Part shown: piece by piece, positions 40,870 through 49,773 of the stretch | Layout of the letters: every line of letters starts with the position of its first letter | Numbering within the stretch: position 1 is the stretch's first letter | Source of the DNA: Mycobacterium sp. AT1 | GTDB taxonomy: Bacteria; Actinomycetota; Actinomycetes; Mycobacteriales; Mycobacteriaceae | Length of the DNA stretch: 64,000 nucleotides | Direction: 5' to 3' | Assembly: GCF_002043095.1 (NCBI RefSeq) | Contig: NZ_MVOC01000048.1 | Span: 123,885 to 187,884, forward strand | The notes under the pieces: generated by a model | Database searches by the model: none | Seen by the model: only the letters and a program-made list of their open reading frames with translations | What the model was told of the DNA's origin: nothing | Program-made: the position numbers and the translations under genes

Positions 40870-42240
40870 ATGAGCGTTCTTCTCTTCGGGGTTTCGCATC
40901 GCAGTGCACCCGTGTCCGTCCTCGAGCGTCTCAGTACGGACGAGTCCGATCAGGCCAAGATCGTCGACGAAGTGCTGCAGTCCCCGCTCGTCACCGAAGC
41001 CATGGTCCTCTCCACCTGCAACCGGGTCGAGATCTACGCCGTGGTGGAGGCCTTCCACGGCGGGCTTTCCGTCATCGGGCAGGTCCTGTCCGACCATTCG
41101 GGATTGTCGCTCGGCGACCTCACCAAGCACGCCTACGTCCGGTACGCAGAAGCCGCCGTCGAGCACTTGTTCGCGGTGACCAGCGGTTTGGACTCCGCGG
41201 TCATCGGCGAGCAGCAGGTCCTCGGCCAGGTGCGCCGGTCGTACGCCTCGGCCGAAGCGCACCAGACCGTCGGTCGCACGCTGCACGAGCTGGCGCAACG
41301 CGCGCTGCAGGTCGGCAAGCGCGTGCATTCGGAGACCGACATCGACGCGGCGGGCGCCTCGGTGGTGTCGGTGGCGTTGGACATGGCCGATGACAAGCTC
41401 TCCGGTCTGGCCGGTCGGTCGGCCGCGGTGATCGGCGCTGGGTCGATGGGATCGTTGGCAGCCGCACATCTGGTGCGGGCCGGCATCGGCCGGGTGCACG
41501 TGGTGAACCGCTCGCTGCCGCGCGCCGAGCGGCTCGTCCAGAATCTGAGGGCTCAGGGCGTCGAGGCGCAGGCCTTCCCGTTCGACCACATCCCCGCCGT
41601 GCTCGCCGACGCCGACGTCGTGGTGTCGTGTACCGGGGCCGTGCGCCCGGTGGTGTCGCTTGCCGACGTGCACCGTGGTCTCGCGCACGGCCAGGAACCC
41701 AAGCAGCTGGTGGTGTGCGATCTCGGCATGCCCCGTGACGTCGACCCGGCCATCGCCGGTCTGCCAGGCGTGTACGTCGTGGACATGGAGCGCATTCAGC
41801 GTGAGCCCGCCGCCCGCGCCGCCGCGTCGGACGCCGAGGAGGCCCGCGCGATCGTTGCCGCAGAGGTTGCCAACTACCTTGCCGGGCAACGGATGGCGGA
41901 GGTGACGCCCACCGTGACCGCCCTTCGGCAGCGTGCCGCCGACGTCGTCGAGGCGGAGCTGCTGCGGTTGGACAACCGACTGCCCGGCCTTGAGGCGGCC
42001 CACCGCGACGAGGTCGCAAGGACCGTGCGCCGCGTCGTCGACAAGCTCCTTCACGCTCCGACCGTCCGGGTCAAGCAACTGGCCAGCGCGCCGGGAGGCG
42101 ACAGCTACGCTGAGGCGCTGCGCGAGTTGTTCGAACTGGACCCGCAGGCGGTCGACGCGGTTGCCGGAGGCGAAATGCCGCTTGTGGCAACGGATTTGAT
42201 TCCGGGCAACACCCGGTTCGACCTTGGTCAGGCTGAGTAG
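40870..42240 (+). CDS. hemA: Glutamyl-tRNA reductase
   Basis: 456 aa; reduces glutamyl-tRNA to glutamate-1-semialdehyde, entry to tetrapyrrole synthesis. Catalytic C50 in LSTCNRVEIYAV, GEQQVLGQVRRSYASA, NADPH-binding VIGAGSMGSLAA and a C-terminal dimerisation helix. ATG at 40870 after ACGAGG. The hemC gene begins 4-20 bp around its stop, so hemACDB form an operon. Confidence 0.97.
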   Translation: MSVLLFGVSHRSAPVSVLERLSTDESDQAKIVDEVLQSPLVTEAMVLSTCNRVEIYAVVEAFHGGLSVIGQVLSDHSGLSLGDLTKHAYVRYAEAAVEHLFAVTSGLDSAVIGEQQVLGQVRRSYASAEAHQTVGRTLHELAQRALQVGKRVHSETDIDAAGASVVSVALDMADDKLSGLAGRSAAVIGAGSMGSLAAAHLVRAGIGRVHVVNRSLPRAERLVQNLRAQGVEAQAFPFDHIPAVLADADVVVSCTGAVRPVVSLADVHRGLAHGQEPKQLVVCDLGMPRDVDPAIAGLPGVYVVDMERIQREPAARAAASDAEEARAIVAAEVANYLAGQRMAEVTPTVTALRQRAADVVEAELLRLDNRLPGLEAAHRDEVARTVRRVVDKLLHAPTVRVKQLASAPGGDSYAEALRELFELDPQAVDAVAGGEMPLVATDLIPGNTRFDLGQAE

Positions 42241-42244
42241 ACAC

Positions 42245-43204
42245 TTGTCATTCTCGCGCGATACGGCCATCCGAATCGGCACAAGGGGCAGCCTTCTGGC
42301 TACCACCCAGGCCGGCCTCATCAGAGACGCTCTGATCGCCAAGGGCCACGCCGCCGAACTCGTCATCGTCTCGACCGCCGGTGACCGATCGAGCGGCCCC
42401 ATCGCCGACATCGGCATCGGCGTGTTCACGGCGGCCCTTCGAGATGCGATCGCCGACGGCACGGTCGACGTGGCGGTGCACTCCTACAAGGATTTGCCGA
42501 CCGCCACCGACGACAGATTCGTGATTGCCGCCATCCCGCCACGCGAGGACGCCAGGGACGCCCTGGTGGCGCGCGACGGGCTGGTGCTTGGGGAGTTGCC
42601 AGCCGGTTCGGTGATCGGAACGTCGAGCCCGCGGCGGACGGCACAGCTTAGAGCACTGGGTCTCGGTTTGGAAATTCGCCCCCTAAGAGGCAACCTAGAC
42701 ACCAGGTTGAACAGGGTAAGCAACGGTGATTTCGACGGCGTCGTCGTCGCCCGGGCGGGGTTAGTCCGCATCGGACGTCAAGACGCCGTCACCGAGACTC
42801 TGGAGCCGGTGCAGATGTTGCCAGCGCCGGCCCAAGGTGCGCTCGCGGTGGAGTGTCGCGCGGGCGATTCGGAGCTCGTCGCGCTGCTGGCGGAGATGGA
42901 CCATTCCGACACGCGCGTCGCAGTCACCGCGGAGCGAGTCCTGCTCGCCGAGCTCGAAGCGGGGTGTTCAGCGCCGGTGGGTGCGATCGCGGAAGTGGTC
43001 GAGTCCATCGACGAGGAGGGCAACGTCTTCGACGAGCTGTCGTTACGCGGCTGCGTGGCGACGCTGGACGGATCCGACGTGATCCGGGCGTCCGGTATCG
43101 GTAGCCCCGAACGGGCCAGAGAGCTAGGGCTCTCGGTCGCCGCGGAGCTGTTCGACCTGGGAGCACGGGAGTTGTTGGATCAGCGGACGACAGAGCGGGA
43201 GTGA
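42245..43204 (+). CDS. hemC: Hydroxymethylbilane synthase (porphobilinogen deaminase)
   Basis: 319 aa. RIGTRGSLLATTQA, VAVHSYKDLPT, GTSSPRRTAQLRALGL, PLRGNLDTRL and the dipyrromethane-cofactor cysteine C241 in LEAGCSAPVGA are all present. The start is uncertain: TTG at 42245 is used; TTG at 42224 overlaps hemA; homology itself starts at the IRIGTRG segment. Confidence 0.96.
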   Translation: MSFSRDTAIRIGTRGSLLATTQAGLIRDALIAKGHAAELVIVSTAGDRSSGPIADIGIGVFTAALRDAIADGTVDVAVHSYKDLPTATDDRFVIAAIPPREDARDALVARDGLVLGELPAGSVIGTSSPRRTAQLRALGLGLEIRPLRGNLDTRLNRVSNGDFDGVVVARAGLVRIGRQDAVTETLEPVQMLPAPAQGALAVECRAGDSELVALLAEMDHSDTRVAVTAERVLLAELEAGCSAPVGAIAEVVESIDEEGNVFDELSLRGCVATLDGSDVIRASGIGSPERARELGLSVAAELFDLGARELLDQRTTERE

Positions 43205-43207
43205 AGG

Positions 43208-44860
43208 ATGACGACCCGAGGGCGCAAGCTGAAGCCCGGCCGCATCACGTTCGTCGGTTCAGGCCCCGGTGATCCGGGCCTGCTGACGACGAGGGCGCGC
43301 ACGGTTCTAGCCAACGCGGCACTGGTCTTCACGGACCCTGACGTACCCGAGGCGGTGCTCGCCATAGTTGGCTCCGAGCTGCCGCCCACGTCGGGGCCTG
43401 CGGAGGCGGCCGCAGCGGTGGACGACACCGCGACCACCGCTGCCATACCAGCCGCGGCCACGATCCCCGGCGGCGCGGATATCCGCCCCGCACTAGGCGA
43501 TCCGACCGAGGTCGCCAAACTTCTGATGCACGAGGCGCGCACCGGGGTGGACGTCGTGCGACTGGTGGCGGGGGACCCGCTGTCGGTTGACTCCGTCATC
43601 ACCGAAGTCAGCGCGCTGTCGCGCACGCAGGCGCAGTTCGAGATCGTGCCGGGCCTCTCGCCCGCCGCCGCGGTGCCGACCTATGCGGGTCTGCCGCTCG
43701 GCTCGTCGCACACCGTTGCCGACGTTCGTGGTGACGTGGACTGGGCTGCCCTCGCGGCGGCGCCGGGACCACTGATCTTGCACGCCACCGCATCTCACCT
43801 TCCGGATGCGGCGCGCACCCTGATCGAATATGGGCTGACCGAGTCGACGCCATGCGTCGTCACCGCCAATGGCACGACGTGCCAGCAGCGTTCGGTCGAG
43901 TCCACGCTGTCGGGGTTGCTCGACAAGGCCACGCTGGTCGCCGCCGAGTCGACGGGACCGCTCAATGGCCCGCTGGTCGTCACGATCGGCAAGACCGTGT
44001 CCAACCGCGCCAAGCTGAACTGGTGGGAGAGCCGCGCACTGTACGGCTGGACCGTGCTGGTGCCGCGCACCAAGGACCAAGCCGGCGAGATGAGTGACCG
44101 ACTGGTCGGCCACGGCGCCCTGCCGATCGAGGTGCCGACGATCGCCGTCGAGCCGCCCCGCAGCCCCGCGCAAATGGAAAGGGCCGTCAAGGGTTTGGTG
44201 GACGGCCGGTTCCAGTGGGTCGTCTTCACCTCCACCAACGCCGTGCGTGCGGTGTGGGAGAAGTTCAACGAGTTCGGCCTCGACGCCCGCGCGTTCTCCG
44301 GGGTGAAGATCGCCTGTGTCGGACAGGCGACGGCCGACAAGGTCCGCGCCTTCGGCATCAACCCCGAGTTGGTGCCCTCCGGTGAGCAATCGTCGCTCGG
44401 CCTGCTCGACGAATTCCCGCCGTACGACGACATCTTCGATCCGGTGAACCGGGTGCTGCTGCCCCGTGCAGACATCGCCACGGAGACCCTCGCCGAGGGG
44501 CTGCGCGAGCGTGGCTGGGAGATCGAGGACGTCACCGCCTACCGCACCGTGCGTGCGGCGCCGCCGCCAGCGCAGACGCGCGAGATGATCAAGACCGGCG
44601 GCTTCGACGCGGTGTGCTTCACCTCGAGTTCGACCGTGCGGAATTTGGTTGGCATCGCGGGCAAGCCGCACGCGCGGACCATCGTCGCGTGCATCGGGCC
44701 CAAGACCGCTGAGACCGCAGCCGAATTCGGGCTCAGGGTCGACGTCCAGCCGGAGACGGCTGCCGTCGGTCCACTGGTCGAGGCGTTGGCCGAGCACGCC
44801 GCACGACTCCGTGCCGAGGGCGCCCTGCCACCACCGCGCAAGAAGAGTCGCCGGAGGTAA
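43208..44860 (+). CDS. hemD: Bifunctional uroporphyrinogen-III C-methyltransferase / synthase
   Basis: 550 aa fusion. Residues 1 to about 260 are a CobA/SUMT-type SAM methylase domain (FVGSGPGDPGLLTTRA; RLVAGDPLSVDS; VPGLSPAAAVPTYAGLPL), residues about 275-540 the HemD uroporphyrinogen-III synthase domain (VLVPRTKDQAGEMSDRL; VFTSTNAVRAVW; VCFTSSSTVRNL). The methylase half has an insertion of Ala/Thr-rich sequence (about 60-95). It makes uroporphyrinogen III for heme; siroheme activity of the first domain is plausible but unproven. ATG at 43208, 3 bp after hemC. Confidence 0.95.
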   Translation: MTTRGRKLKPGRITFVGSGPGDPGLLTTRARTVLANAALVFTDPDVPEAVLAIVGSELPPTSGPAEAAAAVDDTATTAAIPAAATIPGGADIRPALGDPTEVAKLLMHEARTGVDVVRLVAGDPLSVDSVITEVSALSRTQAQFEIVPGLSPAAAVPTYAGLPLGSSHTVADVRGDVDWAALAAAPGPLILHATASHLPDAARTLIEYGLTESTPCVVTANGTTCQQRSVESTLSGLLDKATLVAAESTGPLNGPLVVTIGKTVSNRAKLNWWESRALYGWTVLVPRTKDQAGEMSDRLVGHGALPIEVPTIAVEPPRSPAQMERAVKGLVDGRFQWVVFTSTNAVRAVWEKFNEFGLDARAFSGVKIACVGQATADKVRAFGINPELVPSGEQSSLGLLDEFPPYDDIFDPVNRVLLPRADIATETLAEGLRERGWEIEDVTAYRTVRAAPPPAQTREMIKTGGFDAVCFTSSSTVRNLVGIAGKPHARTIVACIGPKTAETAAEFGLRVDVQPETAAVGPLVEALAEHAARLRAEGALPPPRKKSRRR

Positions 44861-44871
44861 CGGAGGCCGGC

Positions 44872-45852
44872 ATGCCGTACCCCAACCACCGCCCGCGCCG
44901 TTTGCGGTCGACACCTGCAATGCGTCGACTCGTCGCGCAGACGTCCCTCGAGCCGCGGCACCTGGTGCTTCCGATGTTCGTCGCCGACGGCATCTCCGAG
45001 CCGCGCGCAATAGAGTCGATGCCGGGAGTGTTTCAGCACACCCGTGATTCGCTTCGCAAGGCGGCTGCCGAGGCCGTCGCCGCCGGTGTCGGCGGGCTGA
45101 TGCTGTTCGGTGTGCCGACCGACGGCGACAAGGACGCGACGGGGTCTGCCGGGGTTGCCGAGGACGGCATCCTCAACGTGGCGCTGCGCGATCTGGCGTC
45201 CGATCTCGGCTCCGACACGGTGCTGATGGCCGACACGTGCCTCGACGAGTTCACCGATCACGGACATTGCGGTGTGCTGGACGTCCGCGGCAGGGTGGAC
45301 AACGATTTGACGAACGCGCGCTACGTCGAACTCGCCGTCGCACAAGCCAATTCGGGTGCCCACGTGGTGGGTCCGAGCGGCATGATGGACGGTCAGGTCG
45401 CCGCGATCAGGGAGGGTCTAGACGCTGCGGGCCACGCCGACGTGGTGATCCTGGCCTACGCCGCGAAGTTCGCCTCCGGTTTCTACGGCCCGTTCCGTGA
45501 GGCCGTCGGCTCGAGCCTGCAAGGTGACCGCCGGACGTATCAGCAGAACCCCGGCAACGCGCGGGAGGCGCTGCACGAAGTCGAACTCGACATCGACGAG
45601 GGTGCCGACATCATCATGGTCAAGCCGGCGATGGCCTACCTCGACGTGGTGCGCGCCGCCGCCGAGATTTCGCCGGTTCCGGTTGCGGCGTATCAGGTTT
45701 CAGGTGAGTACTCGATGATCTGTGCCGCCGCGGCCAACGGGTGGATCGATCTTCGTACGGTCGCGCTCGAGACGTTGACCAGCATCCGCCGAGCCGGCGC
45801 CGACATCGTGCTGTCCTACTGGGCGACCGACGTCGCGGACTGGCTGGCGTGA
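44872..45852 (+). CDS. hemB: Delta-aminolevulinic acid dehydratase (porphobilinogen synthase)
   Basis: 326 aa. Schiff-base lysines K199 (ILAYAAKFASGFYGPF) and K251 (IIMVKPAMAY) are present. The metal-site segment reads DTCLDEFTDHGHCG: C123 and C133 remain but the middle Cys of zinc enzymes is Asp125, so metal use is mixed or Mg-type. ATG at 44872 follows GGAGG. The stop overlaps the next GTG (GTGA). Confidence 0.97.
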   Translation: MPYPNHRPRRLRSTPAMRRLVAQTSLEPRHLVLPMFVADGISEPRAIESMPGVFQHTRDSLRKAAAEAVAAGVGGLMLFGVPTDGDKDATGSAGVAEDGILNVALRDLASDLGSDTVLMADTCLDEFTDHGHCGVLDVRGRVDNDLTNARYVELAVAQANSGAHVVGPSGMMDGQVAAIREGLDAAGHADVVILAYAAKFASGFYGPFREAVGSSLQGDRRTYQQNPGNAREALHEVELDIDEGADIIMVKPAMAYLDVVRAAAEISPVPVAAYQVSGEYSMICAAAANGWIDLRTVALETLTSIRRAGADIVLSYWATDVADWLA

Positions 45853-46301
45853 CCGGACCATTCCAGGGCCCGCCGCCCGGCCCGCCGGTGGAGGAGACCG
45901 GGCCGGTCGCCCGTCCCGACGACGTCGACACCGGCTTCTGGCTGTGGCTGGTCGCGACGACCGTGATGGTGATCGGCTACGTCGTGGACCTCGCGACGCT
46001 GCCCGTGGCCGGACCCGGCGCGGTGGTCTACGGGGTGTCCGGGATCTTCCTCTTCGTCGTCGCATCGGTCGTGGTGACGTTCCTGTTCCTGATGCGCGAG
46101 GGGTACCGCTGGGCGCGCACCCTGCTCACCGGGGGTGGGGCCGGGACGATCGTCTACGTGCTCACCAACCTGTTCGGTGTCGACCGGCCCGCGGTGGCGG
46201 CATTCGTCTTCGCGGTGACCGCGATCATCGGGGCGGTGTGCGTCGCGGGCGGCGTCTATCTGTTGCATCGCAAGGATGCGGACGCCTTCTTCACGCGCTG
46301 A
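45849..46301 (+). CDS. Four-helix membrane protein (Rv0513-like)
   Basis: 150 aa. Pro-rich N-terminus (FQGPPPGPP), then four hydrophobic segments at about 29-49, 57-80, 90-105 and 115-138. Start GTG overlaps the hemB stop, so it is the tail of the heme operon. No functional motif. Confidence 0.75.
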   Translation: MTGPFQGPPPGPPVEETGPVARPDDVDTGFWLWLVATTVMVIGYVVDLATLPVAGPGAVVYGVSGIFLFVVASVVVTFLFLMREGYRWARTLLTGGGAGTIVYVLTNLFGVDRPAVAAFVFAVTAIIGAVCVAGGVYLLHRKDADAFFTR

Positions 46302-46325
46302 GCGTGCCGCTAGGCTGACCCGACC

Positions 46326-46733
46326 ATGCCCGACTCGCCAGTGCCAGATACCACTCGTCGTCCGCGTACCGTGACTACGGCCTTTTGGTGCTGGATCGTC
46401 GCCGCCGTCTTCGCCGCGGCCTTCGGCATGCTCATCTCCACCTTCACCACCGCGGTCGTGTTCCAGGTGGCCGGGTTGATCCTCGTCGTCGTCGGCCTGG
46501 CGCAGGGCTTCCTTGCGGGGCGGGCGCGCAAGGGCTCGAAGCGTTTCGCAAGTGCCGCAGTGGGCTTGGCGATGGCGGCGGTGGCCTATCTGGGAGTGCT
46601 GCTGGTGTTCGCAGGCATCGCCCCCGTCGGCGTCCTCATCGTCGCGGTGATCATGGTCCTGTTCATCACGGGGTCGGCGATGAACCAGCGGCCAACGGCT
46701 CAGCACTGGTACGACGCCCAGGACCGCCCGTGA
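46326..46733 (+). CDS. Four-helix membrane protein
   Basis: 135 aa with four hydrophobic segments (about 17-38, 44-65, 75-93, 98-118). ATG at 46326, 24 bp after the preceding membrane-protein gene; stop overlaps the next GTG. Similar topology to its neighbour suggests duplication, but sequence similarity by eye is weak. Function unknown. Confidence 0.72.
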   Translation: MPDSPVPDTTRRPRTVTTAFWCWIVAAVFAAAFGMLISTFTTAVVFQVAGLILVVVGLAQGFLAGRARKGSKRFASAAVGLAMAAVAYLGVLLVFAGIAPVGVLIVAVIMVLFITGSAMNQRPTAQHWYDAQDRP

Positions 46734-47197
46734 GCGCCGATCCCGAGATCCTGTTTCACGAGCCGGGTGCCACCCTGTGGTGGTTGGCGGCCGGTCCGGT
46801 GGCCGCGGCGACGATGATGTTCATCCAGGTGTCGTCTGGCTACGGCTGGCAGCCGCTGCTGCCGGGAGTATTCCTGGTGCTCGTCACGGGATTCCTTGGG
46901 CTGCAGGTGAAGGCGGCTCGCATCCATACGTCGGTGGAGCTGACGCCGGAGTATCTGAGGCAGGGAGCCGAGACCATTCTCATCTCGGAGATCGTCAGGG
47001 TCTATCCAGAGGCCGACGGCCCGGAACTGCCCGCGTGGCAAGCCTCCCGGGCGTTGGGCGAGCTGACCGGTGTGCCGCGCGGTCGCACGGGCATCGGCGT
47101 GAAGCTCACCAGTGGTCGCCGTGCGCAGGCGTGGGCGCGCAGGCATCGACAGCTGCGGATCGCACTGGTCTCGGTCGTCGAGAGGGAGGCGGCGTGA
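46730..47197 (+). CDS. Membrane-anchored protein with soluble C-terminal domain
   Basis: 155 aa: two N-terminal hydrophobic segments (about 15-35, 40-60) followed by a cytoplasmic-type domain (VELTPEYLRQGAETILISEI, VPRGRTGIGVKLTSGRRAQAW) resembling DUF3093-like small PH-type folds; that assignment is tentative. GTGA overlaps at both ends tie it to neighbours. Confidence 0.7.
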   Translation: MSADPEILFHEPGATLWWLAAGPVAAATMMFIQVSSGYGWQPLLPGVFLVLVTGFLGLQVKAARIHTSVELTPEYLRQGAETILISEIVRVYPEADGPELPAWQASRALGELTGVPRGRTGIGVKLTSGRRAQAWARRHRQLRIALVSVVEREAA

Positions 47198-47424
47198 AGC
47201 TGCGCCCCGTGGTGGAACTGGTGCTTGCCGCGCTGGCCTTGGTGGGTTGCGTCCTGAGCTGGGTGGCGGCCAGGTCCGCCGCCGTGGCCGCCCCCGTCAT
47301 CTCCTCCGAGCCGTCGATGCCCACGGTGACCTACGACGCGTCGTTCATCGTGTTGGCGATGCTGCTGTTGACGGTGGCCGCGGTGTTCGCCGTGCTCGGA
47401 ATCGTCGGACTTCGACGCCGCTGA
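47194..47424 (+). CDS. Two-helix small membrane protein
   Basis: 76 aa with hydrophobic segments at about 5-27 and 48-71 and a basic end GLRRR. GTG start overlaps the previous stop. Last gene of the run that begins at hemA; no recognised family. Confidence 0.7.
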   Translation: MKLRPVVELVLAALALVGCVLSWVAARSAAVAAPVISSEPSMPTVTYDASFIVLAMLLLTVAAVFAVLGIVGLRRR

Positions 47425-47487
47425 CCTTGGGTGAGCCCGCTCACACCAGCTTTGGTACAAAGTACGAAATCTGTAACACTGTGTCGT

Positions 47488-48342
47488 ATGACCGAACTCG
47501 CCGAGAACGACGCGCCCGCCGACGCCCTTCCGCTCGGCCCCGAATCGCTGGTGTGGAAGTACTTCGGCGACAACCGGATGTACCTGATCGGCCCGCGGCC
47601 CGCCGTGCTGCAGAACATGTTGGCCGAGCTGGGCCAGGGCGTGCTCGACCACTCGGTGTTCTTCGCCGACACGGCAGCCCGCGTCAAGCGGTCGATCCCG
47701 CCGATCATGATGACGGTGTACGGCGCCGAGGGCTCGGGCGAGGGCACGCGTGTTCGTGACTTCCACAAGGACATCAAGGGGGACATGCCCGACGGCCACC
47801 GCTATTCCGCCCTCAACCCGGACACCTACTTCTGGGCGCACGCCACGTTCGTCGAGCAGGTGCTGTACTTCGCCGACACGTTCGTCAAGCGGCTGACCGA
47901 CGACGAGAAGGAACGGATCTACCGCGAATCGAAGACGTGGTATCGGCGTTACGGTGTCAGCGACCGGCCCATGCCCGCCGATTACGACGGCTTCCAACGG
48001 TATTGGGACCGCATGATGGACCAGATCGTGGTGGCCCACCCCACCGCCCGGTATGGCGTCGGCTACGTCACCAAGGGCTTTCCCCGGCCGAAGGGTGTCT
48101 CGCCTCTCGCGTGGCGGCTGGTGTCCCCGGTGTTCAACCCCGTCGCGGCGTTCCTCACCACGGGCGGCATGCCGCCTCGGGCCCGGGATCTGCTTGAGCT
48201 GCCATGGGGTCCCGGACGCGAGCGGGCCTACCAGGCCTTCGCGGCAGTGTGGCGGTCGAAGCCGGTGAACTGGGCGTGGGATCGACTGCCGATGACGGTG
48301 CGCTACAACAAGTTCGCTCAGGTCGGCTATGCCCGCGGCTGA
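47488..48342 (+). CDS. Oxygenase MpaB family protein (DUF2236)
   Basis: 284 aa. DUF2236/MpaB landmarks: YFGDNRMYLIGPRPAVLQNM, VRDFHKDIKG, NPDTYFWAHATFVEQVLYFADTF, YDGFQRYWDRMM. Family members include latex-clearing protein, with heme bound through a His; H-containing segment WAHATF fits. Likely a heme oxygenase of unknown substrate. Overlaps the TetR gene by 14 bp, so the TetR is its probable regulator. Confidence 0.83.
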   Translation: MTELAENDAPADALPLGPESLVWKYFGDNRMYLIGPRPAVLQNMLAELGQGVLDHSVFFADTAARVKRSIPPIMMTVYGAEGSGEGTRVRDFHKDIKGDMPDGHRYSALNPDTYFWAHATFVEQVLYFADTFVKRLTDDEKERIYRESKTWYRRYGVSDRPMPADYDGFQRYWDRMMDQIVVAHPTARYGVGYVTKGFPRPKGVSPLAWRLVSPVFNPVAAFLTTGGMPPRARDLLELPWGPGRERAYQAFAAVWRSKPVNWAWDRLPMTVRYNKFAQVGYARG

Positions 48343-48922
48343 ATCGGCGACGGAAGCGATCCTCGACGCGGCGCTCGTCGAGTTCGAGCGGCACGGCTTC
48401 CAGCGGGTGGCACTCGACGACGTGGCCCGCCGGGCGGGAGTCAGCCGCACCACCATCTACCGCAGGTTCGCCAACCGCGACGAGCTGGTGGCCGCCGTCA
48501 TCGAACGCGAGAACGTCGTGCTGTTCGCCGACATCGCAGCGGAGTTGAAGGGTGCCGCGAAGCCGGCGAACTACTACGTCGAGGCGTTCACGCAGTCGAT
48601 CCTGATGTTCCGCAGGCACCGGGTGCTCAACCAGATGATGACCGACGAGCCCGCGCTGGTGCTCGAACTGGCTCGCAGGCACTACGGCGCGGCGATCGAG
48701 CGGATGGCCGACGCGTTGCGCGTGATCTTCCCGGCGGGGTTCGCCGACCGGATCGGGGCTGCCGCAGTCGACGACCTCGCCGACACGATCCTGCGCTACG
48801 CCGCGGTGGTGCTGTTGTTGCCGAGCGCGGAGCGGCTCGACACCCCCGATGAGCTTCGCGCCTTCGCCGAGCGGCACTTCGTCCCCAGCCTTCCGGCAGC
48901 GCTGCGCGCGGTGCCGGTGTAG
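48329..48922 (+). CDS. TetR family transcriptional regulator
   Basis: 197 aa. HTH at about 10-55: FQRVALDDVARRAGVSRTTI then YRRFANRDELVAAV. Ligand domain unremarkable. ATG at 48329 lies inside the end of the MpaB gene. Confidence 0.87.
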   Translation: MPAAESATEAILDAALVEFERHGFQRVALDDVARRAGVSRTTIYRRFANRDELVAAVIERENVVLFADIAAELKGAAKPANYYVEAFTQSILMFRRHRVLNQMMTDEPALVLELARRHYGAAIERMADALRVIFPAGFADRIGAAAVDDLADTILRYAAVVLLLPSAERLDTPDELRAFAERHFVPSLPAALRAVPV

Positions 48923-48960
48923 CTGGCGACTGTTTCGCAGATCACACTTTTGGGCAGCCC

Positions 48961-49233
48961 ATGGGCATGGGAGACGACGAGCAGGGCACGATTCCGAAGC
49001 CAGACGTGACCGACGAACACCGCGAGAAGGCCAAGGAGATGGCCAAGGCCTACGAGGACGACCGTCCGACGATCGGTCTGCCCGGCTCGAGCAACACCGT
49101 GACTGGCCAGGCGGTCGCCGATTGGGTCGACGAGGACGGCAATCCCAAGTTCGGCGAGGTTGAGAACGGTGAAGGCGTCAAGCGCGAGGACGTCATGGGT
49201 GTCCGCCAGAAGAACATGGGTGACGACGACTGA
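48961..49233 (+). CDS. Acidic hypothetical protein
   Basis: 90 aa, hydrophilic and acidic, with TDEHREKAKEMAKAYEDDRP and a Gly/Asn-rich GLPGSSNTVTGQAVADWVDE segment; ends MGDDD. No membrane segment or known domain. ATG at 48961 follows GGGCAGCC; a second in-frame ATG is at 48967. A PPOX gene follows 11 bp later. Confidence 0.7.
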   Translation: MGMGDDEQGTIPKPDVTDEHREKAKEMAKAYEDDRPTIGLPGSSNTVTGQAVADWVDEDGNPKFGEVENGEGVKREDVMGVRQKNMGDDD

Positions 49234-49244
49234 GTGAGGACCCG

Positions 49245-49730
49245 ATGGCACCGCTCGACCAGGTCGCTCCGGTCTTTCGCGACATGGCCCACCAAATCGT
49301 CTGGGCGTCGGTGGCGACCGTCGACCGCGACGGCCGACCGCGTTCCCGCATCCTGCACCCCTACTGGGAGTGGGACGGCACCGATCTGATCGGCTGGATC
49401 GCCACGGTGCCGACGCCGGTCAAGCGTGCGCACCTCGAGGCGCATCCCGAGGTCTCGGTCAGCTACTGGACGCCCAGCCACGACACCTGCAGCGCCGAGT
49501 GCGCGGTGCAGTGGCACCTCGACGACGACACCCGCCGGGCGGTGTGGGACACGTTCGCCACCGCGCCGGCGCCGGTCGGGTACGACCCGCTCATCATCCC
49601 GATGTGGAGTGACGGGCCGACGTCGGATCAGTTCGCCGTGCTGAGGCTGGCGCCCCGTCGGCTGCGGGTGATGGCCGGGACCGTGATGACCGCTGGCGTT
49701 GGCGAGCCGCTGGTCTGGACGGCGTCCTAG
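49245..49730 (+). CDS. Pyridoxamine 5'-phosphate oxidase-like FMN-binding protein
   Basis: 161 aa split-barrel protein: WASVATVDRDGRPRSRILHP is the FMN-phosphate-binding start of PPOX folds, and PTPVKRAHLEAHPEVSVSYW the following strand-helix unit. Could be an F420- or FMN-dependent reductase; cofactor not certain. ATG at 49245 after GAGTGAGGA. Confidence 0.82.
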   Translation: MAPLDQVAPVFRDMAHQIVWASVATVDRDGRPRSRILHPYWEWDGTDLIGWIATVPTPVKRAHLEAHPEVSVSYWTPSHDTCSAECAVQWHLDDDTRRAVWDTFATAPAPVGYDPLIIPMWSDGPTSDQFAVLRLAPRRLRVMAGTVMTAGVGEPLVWTAS

Positions 49731-49773
49731 CGTCGCTTTGCCGTTTGCCAGCGATCCAGACCACAATGCCCCC

